Shown here piece by piece: positions 36,724 to 45,428 of a stretch of DNA of 64,000 bases. Location of the stretch: assembly GCF_020422885.1 (NCBI RefSeq), contig NZ_CP084622.1, positions 1,879,001 to 1,943,000 on the forward strand, in the 5' to 3' direction. The DNA comes from Mesobacillus sp. S13 (lineage in GTDB: Bacteria; Bacillota; Bacilli; Bacillales; Cytobacillaceae). A program made the position numbers and the translations under genes. Below the pieces are notes generated by a model. The model did not search any database, was not told where the DNA came from, and saw only the letters and a program-made list of their open reading frames with translations. The first letter of the stretch is position 1. The number at the start of each line of letters is the position of its first letter.

Positions 36724-38241
36724 GTGACAACAGTAAAAGAGCAAAAATTCGAAGCAATGGCAGTAAAACGCGAGACATATCAATTGATCATCAATGGAGT
36801 TCGCCAGGACAGCGTAAATGGTGAAACGTACAAAGTCTACAATCCAGCGACAGGCGCGGAAGTTGCAACTGTGGCCAAGGCATCAAAGGAAGATGCAGAA
36901 CTTGCAGTCCAGGCGGCGAGAAATGCGTTCGACTTCGGAAAGTGGCGTCATTTCCCTGTGAACAAGCGCTCTCGCACACTGAATAAAATCGCTTCAATTA
37001 TGCGGTCCAGGTTCAATGAGCTAGTAGAGTTGGAGATTCTTGATACAGGTAAATCACTCGCTGCAGCGCAGGGACAAGTAATGCAGGCGATTGAGGACTT
37101 TGAATTTTACGCAGGTGCCATCGTCAGCCACCGCGGTGCAGTAAACAGCATGCCTGGTGCATTCCAGAATATCACCGAAAAAGAACCTGTCGGCGTTTGT
37201 GCCCAAATCATTCCTTGGAACTATCCAATGATGATGGCAGCGTGGAAAATCGCCCCAGCGATCGCAGTTGGCTGCTCCGTTGTAGTTAAACCAGCTTCAT
37301 TAACACCGCTGACTGCCATTGTCCTTGGTGAGATTTGTATTGAAGCAGGCGTTCCGGAAGGCGTAGTGAATGTCATTCCTGGTTCAGGTTCTGTTGTGGG
37401 CAACTATCTAGTTGAACATGAAAAAGTCGACAAAGTTGCGTTCACAGGATCCACGCCTATCGGTAAGGATATCATGGCGAGAGCTTCCCAAACGTTAAAG
37501 CGCGTGACCCTTGAACTTGGCGGAAAGTCACCGAGCATCGTTTTTGAAGATGCGGATGTGGATGCTGCCGTAGCAGGTTCTCTTTTCGGGATCTTCTACA
37601 ATACAGGACAATCATGTGAAGCGCGTTCTCGTTTGTATGTACATGAGGATGTATACGATGAGTTCATGGAGAAATTCGTCGCAAAAACAAAGCAGCTTAA
37701 GCTTGGCAATCCATTTGATAAAGAAACGCATGTTGGTGCTGTCATCAGCCAGGAGCAAATGAATGTAATCGACGGCTATGTGAAATCCGCGGTCGAAGAT
37801 GGAGCACAAGTTCTGACAGGCGGTAAGGCTGCGAGTCTTGAAGGCTATGAAAATGGCTACTGGTATGAGCCTACCATCATCGCTGAAACAGATCACAGCA
37901 TGAAAGCTGTGAACGAAGAAATCTTCGGGCCAGTTGTCGTGGTCATGAAATTCAAGGATGAAAAGGAAGCAGTCAAACTGGCAAATGACAGTGAATATGG
38001 ACTTGGATCTGCGATCTGGACAAAGGACTACGGCCGTGCAACAAGGGTATCAAAGCAAATCCAGGCAGGTATCGTCATGGTAAACTGCCCGTTCTCCGCT
38101 TTCCCTGGCACACCGTTCGGCGGCTACAAACAATCCGGGTTCGGCCGCGAACTTTGCATCGAAACACTGGACTTATATACAGAAACAAAGAGTATCGTCT
38201 CTTACTACGGCAGCCGCCCGCTAAATCCGTTTAACGTCTAA
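36724..38241 (+). CDS. NAD(P)-dependent aldehyde dehydrogenase of the paa operon
   Basis: An ALDH-superfamily enzyme of 505 residues with IIPWNYPM, ELGGKSPSIV (catalytic Glu) and the nucleophile near residue 298 in NTGQSCEARS. The start is GTG 36724, nine bases after GGAG; the ATG at 36715 touches the ribosome binding site. In E. coli the open-chain semialdehyde is oxidised by the ALDH half of PaaZ; here no MaoC-type hydratase is fused. This stand-alone enzyme may do that step, or may oxidise phenylacetaldehyde to phenylacetate. It is followed by a terminator. Confidence 0.9.
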   Translation: MTTVKEQKFEAMAVKRETYQLIINGVRQDSVNGETYKVYNPATGAEVATVAKASKEDAELAVQAARNAFDFGKWRHFPVNKRSRTLNKIASIMRSRFNELVELEILDTGKSLAAAQGQVMQAIEDFEFYAGAIVSHRGAVNSMPGAFQNITEKEPVGVCAQIIPWNYPMMMAAWKIAPAIAVGCSVVVKPASLTPLTAIVLGEICIEAGVPEGVVNVIPGSGSVVGNYLVEHEKVDKVAFTGSTPIGKDIMARASQTLKRVTLELGGKSPSIVFEDADVDAAVAGSLFGIFYNTGQSCEARSRLYVHEDVYDEFMEKFVAKTKQLKLGNPFDKETHVGAVISQEQMNVIDGYVKSAVEDGAQVLTGGKAASLEGYENGYWYEPTIIAETDHSMKAVNEEIFGPVVVVMKFKDEKEAVKLANDSEYGLGSAIWTKDYGRATRVSKQIQAGIVMVNCPFSAFPGTPFGGYKQSGFGRELCIETLDLYTETKSIVSYYGSRPLNPFNV

Positions 38242-38246
38242 TCACG

Positions 38247-38289
38247 AGGCGAGCACTCTATGATCCGGGTGCTCGCCTTTCAATTTTTA
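38247..38289 (+). terminator. terminator inside the paa gene cluster
   Basis: Perfect 10-bp stem AGGCGAGCAC / GTGCTCGCCT, 12-base loop and T-rich tail; it separates paaK-ALDH from paaHJ, though readthrough is possible. Confidence 0.85.
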
Positions 38290-38308
38290 TGATCAGGAGG
38301 AGTATATA

Positions 38309-39172
38309 ATGAAGAAACTCGTCGTAATCGGTTCTGGCGTTATGGGCAGAGGCATCGCATACGTCAGCTGCATAGGCGGATTCGAGACCGTACTGATTGA
38401 TGTGGAAGAAAAACAGCTTCTTAACGCCGAACAAGAAATCAACAGCATATTTGAAAAAGGGATTGCTCGAGGTAAAGTAACGATAGACGATGCAGAAACT
38501 GCCAAGGCAAGGTTAAAATATTCAAACTTCCTTGCCGAGAACGTGAGGGATGCGGATTTGATTATCGAGGCAGTACCTGAAAAGATCGATATCAAGAAAA
38601 CGATCTTTGAAGTGATTGACCAGCACGCGCCAGAACATTGCTTGTTTGCGTCTAATACTTCGACTATGAGCCCGACAGAAATTGCTTCTTTTACGAAGCG
38701 ACCTGAAAAGGTCATTGCGATGCATTTCTTTAACCCGGTGCATAAAATGCCGCTTGTTGAGATTATTCGTGGTCTTGAAACGAGCGATGAAACAGCAGAA
38801 GCAATCCAGAATGCTGCAATCCAAATGGGCAAGGAAACTGTCATCATCAATGAATTTCCTGGCTTTGTCACAAGCCGGATCAGCGCGCTTGTTGGCAATG
38901 AGGCATTTTACATGCTACAAGAAGGATTGGGCTCTCCAGAAGATATCGACAAAGCCATCAAGCTAGGGTTGAATTACCCGATGGGCCCGTTCGAATTGGG
39001 TGATCTGGTAGGTCTTGATACTCGTCTGAACAATTTGAAATACCTGCATGAGAAGCTCGGTGAAAAATACCGCCCGGCTCCATTGCTAGAGCAATATGTA
39101 AAAGCAGGCCGCCTTGGCAGGAAGACCGGGCGCGGTGTGTACGATTATAGAGAGTCAGTTACCACGAAATAA
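38309..39172 (+). CDS. paaH: 3-hydroxyacyl-CoA dehydrogenase
   Basis: A 287-residue NAD-dependent enzyme that should oxidise 3-hydroxyadipyl-CoA to 3-oxoadipyl-CoA. The Rossmann motif is VIGSGVMGRGIA, the catalytic His lies in AMHFFNPVHKMPLVEI, and the C-terminal domain has NYPMGPFELGDLVGLD, all typical. The start ATG follows AGGAGG. paaJ follows after 11 bases. Confidence 0.93.
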   Translation: MKKLVVIGSGVMGRGIAYVSCIGGFETVLIDVEEKQLLNAEQEINSIFEKGIARGKVTIDDAETAKARLKYSNFLAENVRDADLIIEAVPEKIDIKKTIFEVIDQHAPEHCLFASNTSTMSPTEIASFTKRPEKVIAMHFFNPVHKMPLVEIIRGLETSDETAEAIQNAAIQMGKETVIINEFPGFVTSRISALVGNEAFYMLQEGLGSPEDIDKAIKLGLNYPMGPFELGDLVGLDTRLNNLKYLHEKLGEKYRPAPLLEQYVKAGRLGRKTGRGVYDYRESVTTK

Positions 39173-39183
39173 GGGGGATGGCA

Positions 39184-40392
39184 ATGAGAGAAGTTGTAAT
39201 TGTCGATGCAGTCAGGACACCTATTGGAAGATACAACGGCAGCCTCCGTCAAATCCGTCCGGATGATTTAGGGGCAATTGTCATCAAAGCATTGGTCGAA
39301 CGCAATCCTGGCGTGCCTGCAGCTGAAATTGAAGAAGTAGTTCTGGGCAATGCGAACCAGGCAGGCGAAGATAACCGGAATGTCGCAAGAATGTCCGGAC
39401 TTTTGGCGGGACTGCCTGTAGAGGTTGCTGGGACCACCATCAACCGATTATGCGGGTCCGGCCTGGATGCAGTCAACTATGCGGCCAGAGCAATTTTAGC
39501 AGGAGAAGGTGACATCTTCATTGCCGGCGGGACGGAAAGCATGACAAGGGCGCCATTCGTGATGGCGAAGCCGGAAAAGGATTTTCCACGTGGCAATATG
39601 GAGATGTTCGACACGACCATTGGCTGGCGTTTCGTCAATAGCAAACTGAAGGAAATGTATGGAACAGACAGCATGCCAGAGACAGCAGAGAATGTCGCGA
39701 AAAAGTATGGCATCTCAAGGGAAGCACAGGACGAATTTGCTGCAGAAAGCCAGCTGCGTGCACAAAATGCGATTGAAGCCGGGCGATTTGAAAACGAAAT
39801 CGTTCCAGTTGTTTATGAAGATAAAAAGGGAAACAAGACGGTAATTGACCGTGACGAACATCCACGGCCCGGAACGAAGGTTGAAAAACTGGCAAAGTTG
39901 AAGCCTTTATTCATGGATGGGACGGTCACTGCGGGCAATGCATCTGGTGTGAATGACGGTGCATCGGCTTTGTTATTGATGAGTCGTGAGAAAGCAGAAG
40001 AACTTGGATTGAAGCCGCTGGCTAAATATATTGTGTCAGCGACAGCTGGGTTGGAGCCTTCGATCATGGGGATGGGTCCTGTTTATGCGGTCCAAAAGGC
40101 TTTGAAGCGGGCCAATTTAACCGTAAGGGATATGGACCTGATTGAATTGAATGAGGCGTTCGCTGCCCAGTCCCTAGGATGCATCCAGGAGCTGGAACTT
40201 GACCAATCCAAGGTAAATGTAAATGGAGGAGCAATAGCATTCGGCCATCCGCTTGGTGCAAGTGGTGCCCGGATATTGACAACCCTTTTATATGAAATGA
40301 AAAAGCGGGATTCCAAATACGGACTTGCGACTATGTGTGTCGGTGTAGGCCAGGGAATCGCCACAATTATCGAGAATATAGGAGAGAAATAG
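39184..40392 (+). CDS. paaJ: 3-oxoadipyl-CoA/acetyl-CoA acyltransferase (thiolase)
   Basis: A thiolase of 402 residues that should cleave 3-oxoadipyl-CoA into succinyl-CoA and acetyl-CoA. The nucleophile is C90 in [11 protein letters not shown], the His is in [12 protein letters not shown], and the second Cys is in [11 protein letters not shown] 39184 is chosen because AAGGGGG ends six bases before it, while ATG 39178 touches that site. A following crotonase gene begins directly after the stop. Confidence 0.92.
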   Translation: MREVVIVDAVRTPIGRYNGSLRQIRPDDLGAIVIKALVERNPGVPAAEIEEVVLGNANQAGEDNRNVARMSGLLAGLPVEVAGTTINRLCGSGLDAVNYAARAILAGEGDIFIAGGTESMTRAPFVMAKPEKDFPRGNMEMFDTTIGWRFVNSKLKEMYGTDSMPETAENVAKKYGISREAQDEFAAESQLRAQNAIEAGRFENEIVPVVYEDKKGNKTVIDRDEHPRPGTKVEKLAKLKPLFMDGTVTAGNASGVNDGASALLLMSREKAEELGLKPLAKYIVSATAGLEPSIMGMGPVYAVQKALKRANLTVRDMDLIELNEAFAAQSLGCIQELELDQSKVNVNGGAIAFGHPLGASGARILTTLLYEMKKRDSKYGLATMCVGVGQGIATIIENIGEK

Positions 40393-41169
40393 ATGGACAA
40401 CATAAAATTCCAGAAAGAGCAGCATATTGCATATGTGACGATCGACCGCCCAGAATCACTGAACTGCTTCAATTATGAGACTCTTCGGGAACTCGGGGAT
40501 TTAGTAGACAGTCTGCATACAGATAGCGACGTCCGAGTGGTCATTTTTACCGGTGCAGGCGAGAAAGCCTTCAGCGCAGGAGCGGACTTGAAGGAAAGGA
40601 AGCATCTTACTGAGGAAGAAGTGCGACGGAATGTGAAGAAGATTCGTGATGTATTCAGTGCAATCGCTGAACTTCCGCATCCAACGATTGCTGCAGTTAA
40701 CGGCTTTGCCTTTGGCGGCGGCTTCGAATTGATGCTTGCCTGCGATTTTAAAATTGCCGCAGACAGTGCCTTAATGGGGATGACGGAAGTTAGCTGGGGA
40801 ATCATTCCGGGGGCAGGGGGAACACAGCGCCTTTCAAGGCTGATTGGTGAGATGAAAGCGAAGGAGTTGATTTTTACAGCTAGAAAAATTTCTGCTGAGA
40901 AAGCTTTTGAACTCGGGATTCTTACTGCTGTGGAATCAAAAGAGAATGTTATCAGAGCCAGCAAGGAACTAGCCGGAGAAATCCTCCAGAATGCACCGAT
41001 TGCAGTAAGGCAGGCGAAGTATGCCATCCAGCATGGCAGCAGCACCGACCTGCAGACTGGTCTGGCAATTGAGTCCAAAGCTTATGAAGTAACGATTCCA
41101 ACCAAGGACCGTGTTGAAGCACTGAATGCCTTCAGTGAAAAACGCAAGCCTGTTTTTACTGCTCAATAA
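40393..41169 (+). CDS. enoyl-CoA hydratase/isomerase family protein
   Basis: A third crotonase of the cluster (258 aa) with [15 protein letters not shown] and both catalytic glutamates (E112, and E132 in MTEVSWGI), so a hydratase or hydrolase activity is plausible. It begins right after the paaJ stop. Since no PaaZ hydratase is present, this enzyme is a candidate for oxepin-CoA hydrolysis, but the assignment is inference; it may duplicate PaaF. Confidence 0.85.
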   Translation: MDNIKFQKEQHIAYVTIDRPESLNCFNYETLRELGDLVDSLHTDSDVRVVIFTGAGEKAFSAGADLKERKHLTEEEVRRNVKKIRDVFSAIAELPHPTIAAVNGFAFGGGFELMLACDFKIAADSALMGMTEVSWGIIPGAGGTQRLSRLIGEMKAKELIFTARKISAEKAFELGILTAVESKENVIRASKELAGEILQNAPIAVRQAKYAIQHGSSTDLQTGLAIESKAYEVTIPTKDRVEALNAFSEKRKPVFTAQ

Positions 41170-41170
41170 T

Positions 41171-41199
41171 CCATAGGGAGAAATCCCTATGGTTTTTTC
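41171..41199 (+). terminator. terminator of paaHJ-crotonase
   Basis: Perfect 8-bp stem CCATAGGG / CCCTATGG, 6-base loop and six-T tail. Confidence 0.92.
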
Positions 41200-41300
41200 G
41201 CTTTTTGAGTAAAAAGTTTTTGCAAAATAATGATTATACTGTAAAATGTTCTATAACGGTTTTATTACGTACAATAAAAACGGACGAGGATGACATAAGC

Positions 41301-42176
41301 TTGAATACTAGATCAATGATTTTTACCTTATACGGTGACTATATCTCCCATTATGGGAGTAAGATTTGGATTGGCAGCCTGATTCGGCTGCTGAATGAAT
41401 TTGGCCACAATGACCAATCGGTGAGAGCGGCGATTTCCCGCATGAACAAGCAAGGCTGGGTACAGGCCGAAAAGATTGGCAACAAGAGTTATTATTCTCT
41501 GACTCCTCGCGGCCAAAAAAGGATCGACGAGGCAGGCAAGCGTATCTTTAAATTGAAGCCAGAGGAATGGGACGGAAAATGGAGAATCCTTATGTACACG
41601 ATTCCTGAGGAAATCCGCAATGTTCGTGACGAGCTGCGTAAAGAACTGATTTGGAGCGGATTCGGTTCGATGTCGAACAGTTTCTGGATTTCAGCCAATA
41701 ATCTCGAAAGACAAGTCAGGGATCTGATCGAGAAATACGAAATCGAGCAATATGTTGATTTCTTTGTTGCTGAGTACAAAGGGCCGCATGAAAATCTGCG
41801 CCTAGTCGAAAAAAGCTGGGACCTGAAGGAGATCAATGCGAAGTACCAGGAATTTATCAGTGAGTACAGCCAGAAATACATCATTGATAAAAACAAAATC
41901 CAGAAGGGCAGCATGTCTGACGCAGAATGCTTCGTCGAACGCACGAAGCTGGTCCATGAATACAGGAAGTTCCTCTTCTTCGACCCGGGCCTTCCTGAGG
42001 AGCTTTTGCCGGAAAAATGGCTCGGAAGCCACGCTGCCGCATTGTTCAGCGAATACTACAAAGAGCTAGCAGAACCCGCATCCCGCTTTTTCGAATCCGT
42101 CTTCAAAGAAGGAAACGAAATCAAACATAAAGACGTGGACTATAACGTAATGGACCACCCATATATACTAGAATAG
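41301..42176 (+). CDS. paaX: PaaX-family transcriptional repressor
   Basis: A GntR-like winged-helix repressor that in other bacteria releases paa promoters when it binds phenylacetyl-CoA. The frame is open from 41205, but PaaX proteins start with the NTRSMIFTLYGDYI segment, and the TTG at 41301 places it at the N-terminus (291 aa) with GAGGATGA upstream. DNA-binding residues lie within about 20-75 (LNEFGHNDQSVRAAISRMNK). It stands in its own unit between terminators. The leader at 41250-41275 has a degenerate TATAACGGTT, weakly like the shared AACGTTATA element. It is the only visible candidate regulator for that element. Confidence 0.93.
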   Translation: MNTRSMIFTLYGDYISHYGSKIWIGSLIRLLNEFGHNDQSVRAAISRMNKQGWVQAEKIGNKSYYSLTPRGQKRIDEAGKRIFKLKPEEWDGKWRILMYTIPEEIRNVRDELRKELIWSGFGSMSNSFWISANNLERQVRDLIEKYEIEQYVDFFVAEYKGPHENLRLVEKSWDLKEINAKYQEFISEYSQKYIIDKNKIQKGSMSDAECFVERTKLVHEYRKFLFFDPGLPEELLPEKWLGSHAAALFSEYYKELAEPASRFFESVFKEGNEIKHKDVDYNVMDHPYILE

Positions 42177-42180
42177 CAAC

Positions 42181-42216
42181 AAGCCATCCTTGCATAGTCT
42201 TGGATGGCTTTCTTTC
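42181..42216 (+). terminator. terminator of paaX
   Basis: Perfect 9-bp stem AAGCCATCC / GGATGGCTT, 12-base loop, T-rich tail. Confidence 0.92.
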
Positions 42217-42244
42217 ATCATATTCGAAGGTTAAGCACTTTAGG

Positions 42245-42915
42245 TTCTGGCAGGTTGGTAATGGAAAGAGGAAAAGCTGTCAAAAGAAGAGGTAACTTAA
42301 TACAGGTTTGGTGTCAAACGGAGCAAAGCTGTCAAAAGAAAGCCGAACTTAAGACAGGTTTGGCATCAAACGGAGCAAAGCTGTCAGAAGAAAGCCCGAC
42401 TTAAGACAGGTTTGGCATCAAATGGAGCAAAGCTGTCAAAAGAAAGCCCGACTTAAGACAGGTTTGGCATCAAACGCAGCAAAGCTGTCAAAAGAAGGAG
42501 CAACTTAAGACAGGTTTGGCATCAAATGGAGCAAAGCTGTCAAAAGAAAGCCGAACTTAAGACAGGTTTGGCATCAAATGGAGCAAAGCTGTCAAAAGAA
42601 AGCCCGACTTAAGACAGCTTTGGCATCAAACGGAGCAAAGCTGTCAAAAGAAAGCCGAACTTAAGACAGGTTTGGCACCAAATGCAGCAAAGCTGTCAAA
42701 AGAAAGCCCAACTTCAGACAGGTTTGGCTTCAAACACAGCAAAGCTGTCAAAAGAAAGCCCGACTTAAGACAGGTTTGGCATCAAACGCAGCAAAGCTGT
42801 CAAAAGAAAGCTCAACTTAAAACAGGTTTGGGTTAAAACACAGTGAAGCTGTCAAAAGAAAGCCCGACTTAAGACAGGTTTGATGCCAAAAGATGAAAAG
42901 CTGTCAGAAGTGGTT
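42245..42915. repeat. 52-bp tandem repeat array, 13 copies
   Basis: The element AGCTGTC occurs 13 times at exactly 52-base steps: 42275, 42327, 42379, 42431, 42483, 42535, 42587, 42639, 42691, 42743, 42795, 42847 and 42899. Each unit reads approximately AGCTGTCAAAAGAAAGCCCG, then ACTTAAGACAGGTTTGGC, then ATCAAACGGAGCAA. Within a unit, CTGTC and GACAG form an inverted repeat about 20 bases apart. The inner copies are about 90 percent alike by eye and the outer ones more diverged. The period is not a multiple of three, so it does not code a protein repeat. Confidence 0.97.
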
Positions 42916-43020
42916 GCGAATTAGAAATGTTCGGACGCCCCGGGTATGTCTGAAGCTAACCTCATTTGTTTAGCGTTACAGACGTGATCTTTCGAAAATA
43001 GCAGTCCTAGGAGGAATCAT

Positions 43021-44067
43021 ATGAAAGTTCGAGACAGAGGCATTATCATTGGCAAAATGTCACCGGGGATCAATAACTGTATAACCGATGTGCCGGGTGT
43101 GAAGGTTGGCCATGTGACACTGGATTTCCCACTGGATGACAAAGGTGAGGAGTATGCATGTACCGGTGTGACAGCAATCCTGCCGCATGGCGGTAATTTA
43201 TTCAAAGAGAAAGTTACGGCGGCTAGCTACGTGCTTAATGGTTTTGGCAAAACGACGGGACTGGTACAGGTGAATGAACTTGGCACAATTGAGTCGCCAA
43301 TTATGCTGACAAATACATTTGGAGTGCCGGCTGTTACCCAGGGCACGCTGGAGTATATGCTTGCCCAAAATGAAGAGATTGGCGAGACGACAGGCACGAT
43401 CAATATTGTCGTCGGAGAATGCAATGACAGCCATTTAAACTCAATCCGACTTTTTCCGGTAAAGCCCGAGCATGCGATACAAGCAATAGAGAAATCTTCG
43501 GCGAATCCGGCAGAGGAAGGGGCAGTCGGAGCAGGAAAAGGAATGGTCTGCTTTGGGCATAAAGGAGGCATTGGGACAGCATCAAGAATGATTGAATCTG
43601 ACGTTTCTTATACGATAGCCTGTCTGGTGCTCAGCAATTTTGGCAAAAAAGAAGAATTCTTGGCAGGGAACTACGGTGCTGAATCAACGAAATCAGGACT
43701 ATCCGAGACAGCGGACGGTTCCATTATCATCATCCTTGCAACCGATGCCCCCTTAAGCGAGCGCCAGTTGTTGCGCCTTGCAAAGAGATGTGGAATCGGC
43801 CTTGGCAGGACCGGAAGTCATTTCAGTCATGGAAGCGGTGATATCGTGATCGCTTTTTCAACTTCCAATAAAACGATGCATGATTCAGACGATCTCTTGC
43901 AAACAAGCAGGACCATAAGAGATGACCATCACTCGATGAACGAACTCTTCACGGCTTCAGCAGAAGTATCAGAAGAAGCCATCCTGAATTCATTATCCCA
44001 GGCTGAGCCAACTAAAGGGAGAAAAGGCAGAGTAATAGAGGCATACCCTTTTTCTAGGCAATTTTAA
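43021..44067 (+). CDS. P1-family (DmpA-like, S58) aminopeptidase
   Basis: A 348-residue member of the Ntn-hydrolase-like P1/DmpA family, which cut themselves to expose an N-terminal Ser and then release N-terminal residues or act on beta-peptides or amides. The N-terminal segment NNCITDVPGVKVGH, the GAVGAGKG loop, and the self-cleavage site Gly233-Ser234 in ADGSIIIILATDAPL are all visible. The start ATG follows TAGGAGG. The gene lies alone between the repeat array and the nitroreductase gene; its substrate is not known. Confidence 0.92.
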   Translation: MKVRDRGIIIGKMSPGINNCITDVPGVKVGHVTLDFPLDDKGEEYACTGVTAILPHGGNLFKEKVTAASYVLNGFGKTTGLVQVNELGTIESPIMLTNTFGVPAVTQGTLEYMLAQNEEIGETTGTINIVVGECNDSHLNSIRLFPVKPEHAIQAIEKSSANPAEEGAVGAGKGMVCFGHKGGIGTASRMIESDVSYTIACLVLSNFGKKEEFLAGNYGAESTKSGLSETADGSIIIILATDAPLSERQLLRLAKRCGIGLGRTGSHFSHGSGDIVIAFSTSNKTMHDSDDLLQTSRTIRDDHHSMNELFTASAEVSEEAILNSLSQAEPTKGRKGRVIEAYPFSRQF

Positions 44068-44116
44068 AAGAAATATGATAAGTTTAAAAAAACAAAACTT
44101 GGAAGGAGAGATACAT

Positions 44117-44791
44117 ATGCGAGACAAAGAGACTTTGAAGCAGGAGATTCTTGATGCTTTCAACTTTAGGCATGCGACAAAGGAATTCGATCCAGGCAAA
44201 AAGATTCCAGAGGAAGACTTCCGCTTTATTCTGGAGACAGGCCAGTTATCTCCAAGCTCTTTTGGTTTTGAACCTTGGCGTTTTCTAGTCGTCCAGAGTG
44301 AAGAGCTTCGCGAGAAAGTTAAGAATACTGCATGGGGAGCGTTTGGCAAGCTTCCGGAAGCAAGCCATTTTGTGATTATCCTTGCGAGGACGAAAGTCGA
44401 TACTAAATATGATTCTGAATATCTTCAGGATCATTTTAGAAACAAGAAAAAGATGCCTGAGGAATTCATGGCGAATTATCTCAAGCGAATCGAGGAATTC
44501 CAGAAGTCTGATTTTAAATTGCTCGAAGGAGACCGCCCGCTGTTTGATTGGGCTTGCAAGCAAACCTATATCGTATTAGCCAACATGATGACGGCGGCAG
44601 CGCAAATCGGAATTGATTCCTGTCCAATAGAGGGCTTCAATTTTGAAAACATGAACAAACTTTTGGAGGAAGAGGGATTGCTTGAAGAGGGCCATTTCGG
44701 TATTTCCGTAATGTGTGCGTTCGGCTATCGTGTAAAAGAACCGAATCCAAAGACAAGAAGACCATTGGATGATATCGTCAAATGGGTATAA
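44117..44791 (+). CDS. nitroreductase-family NAD(P)H:FMN oxidoreductase
   Basis: A 224-residue flavoenzyme of the nitroreductase fold. The N-terminal FMN contact region RHATKEFDPGKKI and the LSPSSFGFEPWRFLVV segment, plus the C-terminal YRVKEPNPKTRRPLDDIV, are typical. ATG 44117 is chosen because GGAAGGAGAG lies upstream; an earlier ATG at 44075 has none. It may reduce nitro or quinone compounds. It converges with the gamma-carbonic-anhydrase-like gene. Confidence 0.92.
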   Translation: MRDKETLKQEILDAFNFRHATKEFDPGKKIPEEDFRFILETGQLSPSSFGFEPWRFLVVQSEELREKVKNTAWGAFGKLPEASHFVIILARTKVDTKYDSEYLQDHFRNKKKMPEEFMANYLKRIEEFQKSDFKLLEGDRPLFDWACKQTYIVLANMMTAAAQIGIDSCPIEGFNFENMNKLLEEEGLLEEGHFGISVMCAFGYRVKEPNPKTRRPLDDIVKWV

Positions 44792-44802
44792 GAGAGTGAA
44801 AA

Positions 44803-44830
44803 AAGAGCCAGGCAAATGCCTGGCTCTTGT
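44803..44830. terminator. bidirectional terminator
   Basis: Perfect 12-bp inverted repeat AAGAGCCAGGCA / TGCCTGGCTCTT with a tiny loop between convergent genes. Confidence 0.88.
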
Positions 44831-44832
44831 CT

Positions 44833-45354
44833 TCAAGTGATATCTTTTAAGCTTTCCCGGTATTCCTTACCCTTTTGCACATATGTATCAATCGATAATT
44901 GAATCAGCTCGAGATCTTTATCACCAATCTCCCTTACGACTTTTCCTGGTGCGCCGACAACGAGAGACCGAGGAGGGATTTTCTTTCCCGCAGGGATCAA
45001 AGTATTGGCGCCGATGATGCACTCTTCCCCGATTTCTGCTCCGTCAAGGATTGTTGAGCCCATGCCAATAATGCATCGTTTTTTAATTGTGCATCCATGA
45101 AGGATTGCATTGTGGCCGACCGTGACTTCATCTTCAATCACAAGTGGCGAGCCCTCATAAAGGTGGCATGTGACATTATCCTGGATGCTGCAGCTTTCGC
45201 CGATGGTGATCGTATCCTCATCACCCCGCAAAACCGCATTGAACCACACGCTGGAATTCTTGCCGATTTTCACGTCTCCAATAATAAAACTCCCCGGTGC
45301 CCGGAAAACTGTTTCATCCACAACCGGTTTTTTATCAGAATAACTTAGAATCAA
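44833..45354 (-). CDS. gamma-carbonic-anhydrase-like hexapeptide-repeat protein (YtoA/PaaY group)
   Basis: A 173-residue left-handed beta-helix protein built of hexapeptide repeats ([LIV]-G-x4), with the metal-binding histidines H64, H81 and H86 (TCHLYEG, TVGHNAILHG). The family includes gamma-carbonic anhydrases and PaaY, a thioesterase of the phenylacetate pathway, so its place inside an aromatic island is suggestive. It starts at TTG 45354 on the minus strand after AAGGGGG. Which activity it has cannot be told from sequence. Confidence 0.88.
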   Translation of the reverse strand: MILSYSDKKPVVDETVFRAPGSFIIGDVKIGKNSSVWFNAVLRGDEDTITIGESCSIQDNVTCHLYEGSPLVIEDEVTVGHNAILHGCTIKKRCIIGMGSTILDGAEIGEECIIGANTLIPAGKKIPPRSLVVGAPGKVVREIGDKDLELIQLSIDTYVQKGKEYRESLKDIT

Positions 45355-45428
45355 TGAAAATTCCCCCTTTTTTAATTGTCATAATTTTAGAACTAGTATA
45401 ACATTAATTTAACGAAGGGGGAATTTTT

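Noticed and set aside
41205..41300. N-terminal extension of PaaX from ATG 41205
   Set aside because: The ATG overlaps the area just after the preceding terminator and lacks a ribosome binding site; known PaaX proteins begin near the NTRSMIFTLYGDYI segment at TTG 41301.
42204..42404. Plus-strand frame of 66 codons at the beginning of the 52-bp array
   Set aside because: It begins in the paaX terminator and runs into the repeat; no ribosome binding site and repeat-driven sequence.
42245..42915. CRISPR array
   Set aside because: The 52-bp units are contiguous and similar over their whole length; there are no constant repeats separated by unique spacers, and no cas genes are nearby.
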